A stretch of 64,000 nt of DNA. It comes from Fibrobacter succinogenes. Lineage in GTDB: Bacteria; Fibrobacterota; Fibrobacteria; Fibrobacterales; Fibrobacteraceae. The notes below the pieces were generated by a model. That model ran no database searches and was not told where the DNA came from. It saw nothing but the letters and a program-made list of their open reading frames with translations. Numbering within the stretch: position 1 is the first letter of the stretch; every line of letters starts with the position of its first letter. A program made the translations under genes and the position numbers. Positions 33,531 to 41,403 of the stretch are shown here, piece by piece. Where the stretch lies: contig CADAWC010000020.1 of the NCBI GenBank assembly GCA_902791475.1, positions 1-64,000 of the forward strand, given 5' to 3'.

Positions 33531-35432
33531 TCAAACGTTATCTTGTATGATCGCGTTTTCCTCGGCAGGGGTGCCTCCAGCGTCAATATTTTCGGCGCAA
33601 TATTCGGCGACTTGCTCGTGGAGTTTTGTGCCGCGGACTTTTCCAAGCAAATCGATGATGTCTTCGAGCGGGGCATCCATAAACGCTTCGGCGCTCTTGT
33701 ACTTGCTCAGAATCTTGACGCGGGTTTCGTGCCCGACGCCTGGCATTTTGAGCCATTCGACTTCGAGGTCTTTTTTGCGTTTGCTGCGCTGGTAAGTAAT
33801 CGCGAATCGGTGAGCCTCATCGCGGGCATTCTGCAAAAGCTTTAGCGCAGGGCTTGTACGGTGCAGCACGATACTTTTGCGGTCATCAGGGAACACGATT
33901 TCTTCGAGACGTTTTGCAAGCCCAATCAGCGGCAAGTCCTTATCGTGACCAAGTTCCTTTAAAATCTGCATCGTGGCATCGACCTGGCCTTTACCGCCAT
34001 CGCACACCCACAAGTCGGGCATCGGAATTTCTTCTTCTTCCAAGCGGCGGATGCGGCGGGTCATCACTTCGCGCATGCTCGCAAAGTCATCGACACCCGT
34101 TACAGTCTTGATGATAAACTTGCGGTAATTGCTCTTATCGGGTCGCCCGTTCTTGAACGCCACAAGGCTTGCGACCGTATTCGTTCCAGACAAATGAGAA
34201 ATATCCACGCACTCGATGCGGAACGGAGTCTTCTTTAAGCCGAGAACTTTTTGCAGTTCAAAAACGCTACTGTCGATTTCGCTGTACTTCTGCACTTCGG
34301 CGCGCATTTCCACGAGAATCATGTCGGCATTCGCGGAGGCAAGTTTCAGGAATCCGAGCTTTTCACCGCGCTGCGGATTCGTGAGCACGACCTTGTGCGT
34401 CGTCTTGGAGGCAAGTGCCTGTTCAATAGATTCTCGCTCCGCCATGTCCGTCGGGAGTGGCACATCCGTTGCAATTTCGCCCGGAATAAATTCCACGTCC
34501 ATGTACCATTGCACCACCATCTGGCGGAAAATTTCAGTCTCGTCGTCTTCGAGTTTGCATTCCAGGCGGTAGTGGCGGCGCCCGCAAAGCACGCCATTGC
34601 GGTACTCGAAAATCACGGCAGCAGCCATCGTACCGTTTCGCTTGAGCGAGAGCACGTCCACGCAAAGGCTCGCATCGGACACATCCGTTTTCTGGTGCGC
34701 ACTCGTTGCCTTGAGCGCCTGGATGGCATCACGCTTTTTCGCCGCCGTCTCGAAATCCATGCGTTCGCTCGCCTCGAGCATTTCGCGTTCCCAAAGCGCA
34801 ATCAAGTCATCGCGCTTACCCCCCAATAGCATCTGCGTCTGTGCCACTTTCTTCTGGTACTCTTCACGCGTCACGAGCCCTGCACACGGAGCACCACAGC
34901 GCCCAATATGGTAATTAAGGCACGGACGTACCGGGCGATTCAAAGGCAACTTCAACTTGCACTCACGGATTTGGAACAAGCGCGCCGCAATATCCTGCAG
35001 CTGGCGGATCATGCGCGAACTCATATAAGGCCCGTAATACAGGCATCCATCTTTCTTGACCGAACGGCTCAGGAACAACCGCGGGAACGGCTCGTTCACG
35101 GAGAACGCAAGATAAGGGAAATGTTTATCGTCCTTGAGCAATACGTTGTACTTAGGCGTATGCTTTCGGATGAGGTTTGCTTCCAAAATAAGCGCTTCAG
35201 TTTCGCTCTCCGTGATGATCCACTCGATGTCGCGGATATACGGGAGCATCAGCGTCGCCGCACGGTGGCCGGCATGGTCGCTGCCGTCGAAATAGCTCGA
35301 CACGCGGTTCTTCAAGACCTTCGCCTTCCCTATGTATATAATCTTCCCCTGGGCGTTCTTCATAATGTACACCCCAGGTAGCAGAGGGAGCTCCGCCAGT
35401 CGTCGCTCAATGTGTTCACTTACTGGAATCAT
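33531..35432 (-). CDS. uvrC: Excinuclease ABC subunit C (nucleotide excision repair)
   Basis: 633 aa, expected length ~600. N-terminal GIY-YIG nuclease (LPGVYIMKNAQGKIIYIGKAKVLKNRVSSYF), then the central Cys-rich segment CLNYHIGRCGAPCAGLVTREEY and the UVR motif (LEASERMDFETAAKKRDAIQAL). The RNase-H-like C-terminal nuclease includes ECVDISHLSG, SNYRKFIIKTV and DLWVCDGGKGQ, and the last ~60 residues are a helix-hairpin-helix tail. It makes the two incisions around DNA lesions with UvrA/UvrB. Transcribed alone, divergent from the zapB-like gene. Confidence 0.97.
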   Translation of the reverse strand: MIPVSEHIERRLAELPLLPGVYIMKNAQGKIIYIGKAKVLKNRVSSYFDGSDHAGHRAATLMLPYIRDIEWIITESETEALILEANLIRKHTPKYNVLLKDDKHFPYLAFSVNEPFPRLFLSRSVKKDGCLYYGPYMSSRMIRQLQDIAARLFQIRECKLKLPLNRPVRPCLNYHIGRCGAPCAGLVTREEYQKKVAQTQMLLGGKRDDLIALWEREMLEASERMDFETAAKKRDAIQALKATSAHQKTDVSDASLCVDVLSLKRNGTMAAAVIFEYRNGVLCGRRHYRLECKLEDDETEIFRQMVVQWYMDVEFIPGEIATDVPLPTDMAERESIEQALASKTTHKVVLTNPQRGEKLGFLKLASANADMILVEMRAEVQKYSEIDSSVFELQKVLGLKKTPFRIECVDISHLSGTNTVASLVAFKNGRPDKSNYRKFIIKTVTGVDDFASMREVMTRRIRRLEEEEIPMPDLWVCDGGKGQVDATMQILKELGHDKDLPLIGLAKRLEEIVFPDDRKSIVLHRTSPALKLLQNARDEAHRFAITYQRSKRKKDLEVEWLKMPGVGHETRVKILSKYKSAEAFMDAPLEDIIDLLGKVRGTKLHEQVAEYCAENIDAGGTPAEENAIIQDNV

Positions 35433-35677
35433 GCAACTTCAAATCTATTTAATTTTTTATATTGTCGCGCCCCAATAAAACAAGCAATTACTTTTTATCA
35501 ATTATGAAATGGAAATCCCCGAATAAATCGGGGATGGCAGCATAAAAGACAGGAGATGGCAAAGCAAAAAAAAACTAAAATCCAAAGGTCATTTTACATT
35601 TTATCATACTCTAGTTACAAGAAAATTTTATATATCTTACATAGTAAGTTTCGCACCCCGCCAAATATGGAGAAATA

Positions 35678-36574
35678 ATGAATTTCGAAAACATGAACTT
35701 GTTGTCGCAGAAGGTTGAAAGCGTCCTCGGTACAGTACGCGCCCTGCGTGAAGAAAACGCCAAACTCAAGCAGCTTCTCGAAGGCAAAGACGCCCAAGCC
35801 GAAGACCAGAAAAACCTGTTGGACTCCGCCAACGCAAAGATTGCCGACTACGAAGCCGCCCTCAATGCAAGAGCCAACCAGGCCGCCGCTCAAGACGAAG
35901 CGATTAATGAAAAGAACGGCATTATCGACAACTTGAACGCCCAAATCAACGAAAAGAACGGCATCATTGACGCCCTTAACGGCCAGGTCGCCGAAAAGAA
36001 CGGTATCATCGATAGCCTCAACGGTCAAATCGCTGAAAAGGACAACGCCATCAATTCCTTGAACGGACAAGTTAACGAAAAGAATGGCATTATCGACAGC
36101 CTCAACGGCCAGATCAACGAAAAGAACGGTATCATTGACGCCCTCAACGGTCAGGTCACCGAAAAGAATGGCATCATCGACAGCCTCAACGGTCAGGTCG
36201 CCGAAAAGAACGGTATCATCGATTCCCTCAACGGCCAAGTCGCCGAAAAGAACGGCATCATTGATTCTCTTAACGGCCAGATGGACGAAAAGAACAACAT
36301 CATCGATTGCCTCAACGGTCAGGTCGCCGAAAAGAACGACATCATCGACAACCTCAACAACCAGGTCCAGAACCAGAGCAACGAAATTTCCGAAGCCCAG
36401 AGCAAGTTCCAGCAGCTCCTTTCTACAATCGAAAGCGAACTCGGTACCGAAATCAATATCAACGAGCCGGCCGCAGAACAAGCACCAGAACAGCAGGCTG
36501 AAAACAAACCGCAAGAAGAAAACCCTGACCTGTTCGCGAGCAATGGAGGCTCGCAACCCGGTTTTTTCGGCTAA
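35678..36574 (+). CDS. ZapB-like coiled-coil protein with eleven 14-residue repeats
   Basis: 298 aa, cytoplasmic, all helical. Residues 1-50 (NLLSQKVESVLGTVRALREENAKLKQLL) look like ZapB. Residues 76-229 are eleven tandem copies of (V/I)-x-EKNGIID-x-LNGQ, 14 residues each, i.e. two heptads with hydrophobic residues in core positions, predicting a long rod. The tail (about 255-298) is acidic and Pro/Gln-rich. ZapA follows 45 bp downstream, and ZapB partners with ZapA in E. coli, so a Z-ring role is inferred. GGAG lies 6 bp before the ATG. The ZapB identification rests on position and the N-terminus. Confidence 0.7.
   Translation: MNFENMNLLSQKVESVLGTVRALREENAKLKQLLEGKDAQAEDQKNLLDSANAKIADYEAALNARANQAAAQDEAINEKNGIIDNLNAQINEKNGIIDALNGQVAEKNGIIDSLNGQIAEKDNAINSLNGQVNEKNGIIDSLNGQINEKNGIIDALNGQVTEKNGIIDSLNGQVAEKNGIIDSLNGQVAEKNGIIDSLNGQMDEKNNIIDCLNGQVAEKNDIIDNLNNQVQNQSNEISEAQSKFQQLLSTIESELGTEININEPAAEQAPEQQAENKPQEENPDLFASNGGSQPGFFG
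35903..36364 (+). repeat. 42-bp tandem repeat inside the ZapB-like gene
   Basis: Eleven 42-bp units encoding (V/I)xEKNGIIDxLNGQ. Neighbouring units differ mostly at synonymous sites, e.g. GCCGAAAAGAACGGTATCAT and GCCGAAAAGAACGGCATCAT. The reverse frame is also open over this region, a consequence of the repeat. Confidence 0.9.
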
Positions 36575-36619
36575 GGTGGTTGTTGGATAACGATCCATTC
36601 GGCGTAGGAATGAAATAAT

Positions 36620-36934
36620 ATGGCAAACGAGACACTTAGATCAGTCAGCATTAACGTCGCTCAAGAACGCATCCACATCCGCACAGACTTGCCCGATACG
36701 GACTTGAAGGAAATCGTCGATTTCATCGAAAGTCGTCTCGATAATTCCTCGAAATTTAAACTGGAACTGAAGAAGCAGCTGTGCCTACTGGCTGTGGAAC
36801 TCACTTCCGAGATTGTCGAGCTGCGTAAGCAATTGCGCAAGGCCAAAACATACCACGACCTGATGGATAAGGACCTTAGGGAACTTTCGCTCCAATTGGA
36901 CGAGGGCCTCCCTAAAGCCGACAACCAAGTTTAA
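36620..36934 (+). CDS. zapA: Cell division protein ZapA
   Basis: 104 aa, matching ZapA (~100-110). SVSINVAQERIHIRTDLPDTDLKEIVDFIESRLD forms the beta-hairpin/helix head, followed by the helical LLAVELTSEIVELRKQLRK. ZapA tetramers bundle FtsZ protofilaments at midcell. It lies 45 bp after the ZapB-like coiled coil and is followed by a terminator and then by the 6S RNA candidate, the same zapA-ssrS order as in E. coli. Confidence 0.85.
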   Translation: MANETLRSVSINVAQERIHIRTDLPDTDLKEIVDFIESRLDNSSKFKLELKKQLCLLAVELTSEIVELRKQLRKAKTYHDLMDKDLRELSLQLDEGLPKADNQV

Positions 36935-36964
36935 GCCAATCCGGATACATTTAATACACTTACG

Positions 36965-36995
36965 AAATCTCGGTATTTTTGCCGAGATTTTTTTT
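36965..36995 (+). terminator. Intrinsic terminator of zapA
   Basis: AAATCTCGG TATTTTTG CCGAGATTT TTTTT, 30 bp after the stop. Confidence 0.92.
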
Positions 36996-37006
36996 GTGAT
37001 TTTCCC

Positions 37007-37035
37007 TTGTTTTTATCCATCAAGAAACATATATT
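37007..37035 (+). promoter_or_regulatory. Sigma-70-type promoter of the 6S RNA candidate
   Basis: TTGTTT (37007-37012), a 17-bp spacer, then TATATT (37030-37035). A start 7 bp downstream coincides with the first base of the RNA terminal stem (37042). Confidence 0.65.
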
Positions 37036-37041
37036 ATACGT

Positions 37042-37207
37042 GGGCATCCCACGGATTTTACACCCGATCTAACAGGAATAAATCAGCTCGTTGCTCTTGT
37101 GGTTCAGTTTAGGCGCGCATCGACGCGAAAAACAAATCCCCGAGGCGCTGCTATCATTGTAAAATAGTAGTTTCGAGTGTTCGTACCGTAGGAGATGCCC
37201 TTTTTTT
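37042..37207 (+). ncRNA. ssrS: 6S RNA candidate
   Basis: A ~160-nt transcript is predicted. GGGCATC (37042-37048) pairs with GATGCCC (37194-37200), directly followed by seven T, so the closing stem is also the terminator. An apical arm is formed by CAGCTCG (37084-37090) with CGAGGCGCTG (37141-37150). Inside it is a CGCG(CATCGA)CGCG hairpin. Between the two stems is a large, mostly unpaired bubble (37049-37083 and 37151-37193), and the 3' strand of the bubble holds a small CTGCTAT/ATAGTAG hairpin, as 6S RNAs usually do. The bubble mimics an open promoter that holds RNA polymerase-sigma-70. A good promoter stands upstream, and the gene follows zapA as in many bacteria. Supported by structure and context, not by a covariance search. 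Confidence 0.72.
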
Positions 37208-37234
37208 ATTGTGGCAAAATTTACCGGGGCGAAA

Positions 37235-38278
37235 ATGGAAATCTCCGAAAAACTATCCGAACTTTTAGAGAACGCAGAATCCGAAGATATTTTTGACAAG
37301 GCAGTCGTTGGCTATTTGCTCCCAGACGGCACGAGCCACACCGTTACGCTCAACACTCCCGAAGATACCGTTTTCGACATCGCGTCGCTCACGAAAGTTT
37401 GCCCCACCTCGACACTTGCGCTCTCGTACATTCTCGAAGGCAAGCTCTCCATTGATGCCAAAGTCATCGACTTCATCCCGGAACTCCAGACAAACTACCG
37501 CGACGAGATTTGCGTTTCGCACCTGCTCACGCACAGCCTCGATTACCGAGTGCCGATGAAGACGCTCAGAACGCTCTCGCCCGAAGGAATCCTGAACGCC
37601 CTTTATACATACCAGTTCAGTGCTGCTCCGGGAACAATTTTCAACTACGGAAACCCGGCAAGCGTATTGCTCGGCATTTTATTGCAAAGGCTTACTGGCA
37701 AGAACTTGCAGGAACAAGGTAACGAACGATTCTTTACGCCGCTCGGCATGACGCGTTCAGGCTACAACCCGCTCACGCGAGTCCCGAAATCAGAAATTGC
37801 AGCAACCGAACTTTGCGAGTTCCGCCACCGCGAAATTCAAGGCGAAGTCCACGACGAAAGCGCCTGGGTTCTGCAAAAGCTATTCCCCGTCGGGAGTGCA
37901 GGCATGTTCAGCTGCGTCCCCGACCTTCTGAAGTTCGTGAAGATGATTCTGATGGACGGCAAGTTCGAGGACAAGCAAATCGCCCCTGCCGGAATCTTGG
38001 ACATCGTGAGCCACAACGCCCTTGCCGACAGCGTCGGCGCACAGACCGCCCTCGGCTGGGAGCTGAATGCGCCTAAGTTCATGGGAACCAAGGTCTCGCC
38101 GCAAGCGTTCGGTAAAACCGGGTTCACGGGTGCAAGCATCGTCGCCGACCCGGACAAAGGAGGCGCCATCATTCTCCTCAGCAACTTCACCTACCCGCAC
38201 CGCGAACCGAACGCCGACAGGATTCACGCATTCCGCGCCACACTTGCAGACGCGTTCTTTGGCGCAATTTCGGAATAA
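37235..38278 (+). CDS. Beta-lactamase family serine hydrolase (class C type)
   Basis: 347 aa from the ATG at 37235 with a GGGG site upstream; a GTG at 37211 is in frame but follows the 6S terminator too closely. DIASLTKVCPTSTLALSYIL carries the catalytic S-x-x-K. SHLLTHSLDYRVP is the usual following block (family: HLLTHTSGL), and FNYGNPASVLLG has the Tyr-x-Asn motif. FGKTGFTGASI stands in place of the HxG region. The family (PF00144) includes esterases, peptidases and penicillin-binding proteins; no signal peptide is seen, so it is cytoplasmic. Substrate unknown. Confidence 0.88.
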   Translation: MEISEKLSELLENAESEDIFDKAVVGYLLPDGTSHTVTLNTPEDTVFDIASLTKVCPTSTLALSYILEGKLSIDAKVIDFIPELQTNYRDEICVSHLLTHSLDYRVPMKTLRTLSPEGILNALYTYQFSAAPGTIFNYGNPASVLLGILLQRLTGKNLQEQGNERFFTPLGMTRSGYNPLTRVPKSEIAATELCEFRHREIQGEVHDESAWVLQKLFPVGSAGMFSCVPDLLKFVKMILMDGKFEDKQIAPAGILDIVSHNALADSVGAQTALGWELNAPKFMGTKVSPQAFGKTGFTGASIVADPDKGGAIILLSNFTYPHREPNADRIHAFRATLADAFFGAISE

Positions 38279-38280
38279 AA

Positions 38281-38355
38281 GGAGAAGCCCGCTCGGTGGC
38301 GGGCTTGACAAGTTCTACAATCAATAGATCCTTCGACTTCGCTCAGGATGACACA
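38281..38355. repeat. Dispersed intergenic palindromic repeats
   Basis: AGAAGCCCGCTCGGTGGCGG GCTTGACA (38283-38310; arms AAGCCCGC/GCGGGCTT, possible terminator) and GATCCTTCGACTTCGCTCAG GATGACAC (38328-38355). Both families recur through the window. Confidence 0.65.
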
Positions 38356-38829
38356 TTAGCGGCCAGCGGCCTTGCGGAGCATTTCCTTGCGCTGGGCTTC
38401 AGCAAACATCTTGGCCATTTCCATGCGGTTGTCAAGGATTTCCTTTTTCTTGGTTTCTTCCTTGCAGTTCACGCACTTGGTTGCAGTCGGTACGGCCATA
38501 AGTCTCGCCTTCGGAATCAGCTGTCCACAGATTTTGCAAACGCCAAAAGTTCCATTCTTGATGCGCTTAAGAGCTTCTTCCAAATAAACGAGGTACTTGC
38601 CTTCGCGGGCTGCCAGCGAAAGGTTCGTTTCAAGCGAGTTGATGTCCGTTGCAGAATCTGCGCCTTCGGAATCGCCGCCGTCACCAGACTGATTCTTCTG
38701 GTCCAAAAATACGTTAGCCTTTTCGGAATCGCTCTGGGCGGTCACAAGCTCGCGTCTCTTTTCCAAAAGCATTTCTTCAAAGAACTTAAGATCAGCATCG
38801 CTCATCTTTACGGGTTTCTTCTCAGCCAT
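38356..38829 (-). CDS. dksA: DksA/TraR-type zinc-finger protein
   Basis: 157 aa. Coiled-coil N-terminal region, with GADSATDIN near the tip, where DksA carries acidic residues that enter the RNA polymerase secondary channel. The zinc finger is CKICGQLIPKARLMAVPTATKCVNC, a four-Cys site. DksA modulates transcription with ppGpp in the stringent response. A Lys-rich C-terminal helix follows. AAGGAG precedes the ATG by 9 bp. Transcribed on its own. The name dksA is by family; other small DksA-like paralogs may exist in the genome. Confidence 0.88.
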   Translation of the reverse strand: MAEKKPVKMSDADLKFFEEMLLEKRRELVTAQSDSEKANVFLDQKNQSGDGGDSEGADSATDINSLETNLSLAAREGKYLVYLEEALKRIKNGTFGVCKICGQLIPKARLMAVPTATKCVNCKEETKKKEILDNRMEMAKMFAEAQRKEMLRKAAGR

Positions 38830-38963
38830 ATTAAACTCCTTCTTTGTGAGTTACACTGTGATAAGCACCGCTTTAAATTATCTTTTTTTTACAAAAAAGA
38901 ACAATTAAAATATTATTTTTCAAAAAAAAATGTTGATAAGTCGGTAAAAAAGGAGTTGTCCGG

Positions 38964-39881
38964 CTAGAATATATCTACGTTGAGCTTGAGGCCGTCTTTT
39001 TTGACACCGCTGAGCAACGCATCGAAGTCTTTTTGCAGCAAATCGAAGTCTTTGTGGAGCTTAGAAGACTTATCGAGGAACATTCTTGCCGAGCCTTCGC
39101 TTTCGTCAAACTTGGTGACAATGGCGAGCGCCTCGTTCTTAGAAACTTCAACACGGTCCAACAGTGCACGCACGCGGTCCAATGTTTCGTTTGCCTTTGT
39201 AGCGCTTTCGCCGCCGCGAGCCGAAAGTTCCTTAAGCGAGCGTTCAAGATTTTCACCCGCAGCCTGGTAACCGTCGAGCACTTCATCCACTAGGGATTTC
39301 CACTTGCGGATATCAGCATTGGTCACGCGGATTAGCTTCTTGACCTTCTTGCCAACACGGTCCATGCGCTTGCCAGTCTCGCCCACAGTCAACGAATCCG
39401 CAAATTCAGTAACCATTTGCTTGATTTCGCCAATATCCTTGAACACCGCGGCAAGATTTTTCGAAATTCCCGATGTACCCTCATCATAAAGGCCGCTTAC
39501 GGTATCGCCGTCGGCAACAAGTTTGCTCGAGTTTCCGGTGATGATGCTCATTTCGCGTTCGCCCATGAGGCCTGCCGTCACGAGGCGGAATTCAGAATTC
39601 ACGGGAATCTTAGCTTCGGCAAGCACGCGTGCAGAGACATAGACCGCTTCGTCCGTAAGTTCCACATCAACTATCTCGCCCATCGCAATACCACGGACGC
39701 GCACAAGGTTCCCCGGAGAAAGCGTACCTATCGTTTCGTACTTTACGACAAACGTATAGCGCTTGTGGTAAGGGCTAGACGGATGGTAATAATAAGCCGC
39801 CAGCCCACAAGAGACCACGATAACGAGAAAAATAAGACTTGCTACAAAATTTTTCTTGATTTTAAACAGCAAACTATTCAT
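38964..39881 (-). CDS. MlaD/MCE-domain protein
   Basis: 305 aa. Short cytoplasmic start, one TM helix (FVASLIFLVIVVSCGLAAYYY), then a MCE domain (about 38-120) with YETIGTLSPGNLVRVRGIAMGEIVDVEL and VNSEFRLVTAGLMGEREMSIITG. A periplasmic helical coiled region follows. MCE proteins bind and move lipids between membranes. It overlaps hprK by 8 bp at the 5' end, so it is the last gene of the lpt-rpoN-hpf-hprK operon. No MlaE/MlaF partner is in the window. Confidence 0.88.
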   Translation of the reverse strand: MNSLLFKIKKNFVASLIFLVIVVSCGLAAYYYHPSSPYHKRYTFVVKYETIGTLSPGNLVRVRGIAMGEIVDVELTDEAVYVSARVLAEAKIPVNSEFRLVTAGLMGEREMSIITGNSSKLVADGDTVSGLYDEGTSGISKNLAAVFKDIGEIKQMVTEFADSLTVGETGKRMDRVGKKVKKLIRVTNADIRKWKSLVDEVLDGYQAAGENLERSLKELSARGGESATKANETLDRVRALLDRVEVSKNEALAIVTKFDESEGSARMFLDKSSKLHKDFDLLQKDFDALLSGVKKDGLKLNVDIF

Positions 39882-40902
39882 AGAAAGACCAGTTCTGCGG
39901 ATTAAAATCTAGCAAATCATCGGTGAATTCACCCTTTGCCTTCGCCTTAATCTTCTGCAACAGGGACTCGTTGAAGTCCTTCGCCACGTTCTGGCCGCTC
40001 ATTTTCATAAGCGCATTCATCGCAATGACTTCAGAAATCACGGTCATGTTCTTGCCAGGCGCCACAGGCAGCACCACCTTCGGGATACTCACGCCCATGA
40101 CGTTCTCTTCAATCTCGTTCAAGCCCGTGCGCTCGTACGAGACATCCTGGCGCCACTGCTGCAGCTCGACAATAATCTCGATTTTTTTCACCTTGCGAAT
40201 TGCGTGGATACCGAACATCGAACGGATATCCAAGATGCCCACACCGCGAATTTCCATGTGATGACGAATCAAGGGATCGGGGCGGCCAATAATCGACTTG
40301 CCCACATGGCTGATGTGAACAACATCATCTGCCACCATGCGGTGCCCGCTTTCGACAAGGTCGAGCACGCATTCGGACTTGCCAACGTTGCTTTCGCCCA
40401 CGTAAAGCATGCCCACACCATACACATCCACGAGGCTTCCGTGAATAATGGCGTGCGGAGCAAAGAACTCGTCGAGAATCCTTTGGGTAATCTTGAAAAA
40501 TTCAAACGTATGGAGTGTTGTCGAGAACAGCGGAATGTGCAAACGGTTGCACATATTCCTAAGTTCGTCGTGCGGGGTCTGCGCATGAGTCACGACCCAC
40601 ATCGGGGCGCGGAACACGGACAAGTTCTCGAAAATTTTCGCACGCGCTTCAGGACCGACGGATTCGAGATAATTCCATTCCGTATGTCCAATGACCTGAA
40701 TCTGCTGCGAACTATAAACTTTAGTATAACCTGCCATGGCTAGGCCAGGGCGGTGGATTCCGCTTTCTTCGATGCAAGACTGCATGTCCTCATCGGGGCA
40801 ATGCTGCACCATCTGCAAATCTTTGCCGTAGCGGATAAAAAAGTCCCGCACCGGGAATCTTTCTCGGTGCAGGATCTTTAAGTCGTTCAACCTATCAGCC
40901 AT
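39874..40902 (-). CDS. hprK: HPr kinase/phosphorylase
   Basis: 342 aa. The P-loop is GESNVGKSE (more usual form G(D/E)SG(I/V)GKSE). Other family motifs are HGSLVDVYGVGMLY, VADDVVHI and EIRGVGILDIRSMFG, the HPrK signature. It phosphorylates and dephosphorylates HPr at Ser46, coupling carbon state to gene control. It follows hpf by a 1-bp TAATG overlap. Position in the rpoN-hpf cluster is where many proteobacteria have ptsN. No ptsH or ptsI is visible in the window. Confidence 0.92.
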   Translation of the reverse strand: MADRLNDLKILHRERFPVRDFFIRYGKDLQMVQHCPDEDMQSCIEESGIHRPGLAMAGYTKVYSSQQIQVIGHTEWNYLESVGPEARAKIFENLSVFRAPMWVVTHAQTPHDELRNMCNRLHIPLFSTTLHTFEFFKITQRILDEFFAPHAIIHGSLVDVYGVGMLYVGESNVGKSECVLDLVESGHRMVADDVVHISHVGKSIIGRPDPLIRHHMEIRGVGILDIRSMFGIHAIRKVKKIEIIVELQQWRQDVSYERTGLNEIEENVMGVSIPKVVLPVAPGKNMTVISEVIAMNALMKMSGQNVAKDFNESLLQKIKAKAKGEFTDDLLDFNPQNWSFYE

Positions 40903-41219
40903 TACGTGAGTTCAGAAACCGGCTGAGATCTGTGGTCATTCTGCTTGTCGTTGGCCTTCTTGAGCTGGACCTTGATACGTTCAAGCGTGACATCGACTGC
41001 CTTGCCCATGTTCTCTTCGTCGGCAGAAGCGACAATGACGGAACCTGTGATGTTGACAGAAATTTCGCAATGACGCTGGTGTTCAACTTCGTGGTCAAGA
41101 ATTACAGAGGCGCTAGTGATATTCGGGTAAAATTTGGCCAACTTATCCATTTCTTCCTGAATACGGTCCTGAAGACCTGCCGATGCGTTAAAATGACGAG
41201 CAGAAAACTGAATATCCAT
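40902..41219 (-). CDS. hpf: Ribosome hibernation promoting factor, short form
   Basis: 105 aa. MDIQFSARHFNASAGLQDRIQEEMDKLAKFYPNITSASVILD is the beta-alpha-beta start of the HPF/RaiA fold; the Lys-rich second helix (ERIKVQLKKANDKQ) contacts rRNA in the family. Lacks the C-terminal dimerisation domain of long HPF. The ATG at 41219 has GGAGG 7 bp upstream; a longer open frame to 41327 has no signal for an earlier start. Located between rpoN and hprK. Confidence 0.92.
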   Translation of the reverse strand: MDIQFSARHFNASAGLQDRIQEEMDKLAKFYPNITSASVILDHEVEHQRHCEISVNITGSVIVASADEENMGKAVDVTLERIKVQLKKANDKQNDHRSQPVSELT

Positions 41220-41403
41220 AATGAACCTCCGTATGTTAATGTTAAGATATATTAACGTTAAAAAACTCTTTGGAACTTCCGTTCCGCAATTAAAGTATAT
41301 ACATCTTTTTATTTCAAAAATCCACAACTAAATTGGATTTTGCAAAAAAAATCGTTCCATCTTGGAATATTTGCTATGACAAATAGCCCAAAATCATGAT
41401 TTT

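Noticed and set aside
35615..36598. Minus-strand 327-aa frame over the ZapB-like gene
   Set aside because: Open only because the 42-bp repeats are in phase; Val/Phe/Asp repeats are the shadow of EKNGIID.
41220..41327. Earlier start for hpf
   Set aside because: 36 extra residues have no HPF similarity, and GGAGG lies directly before the ATG at 41219.
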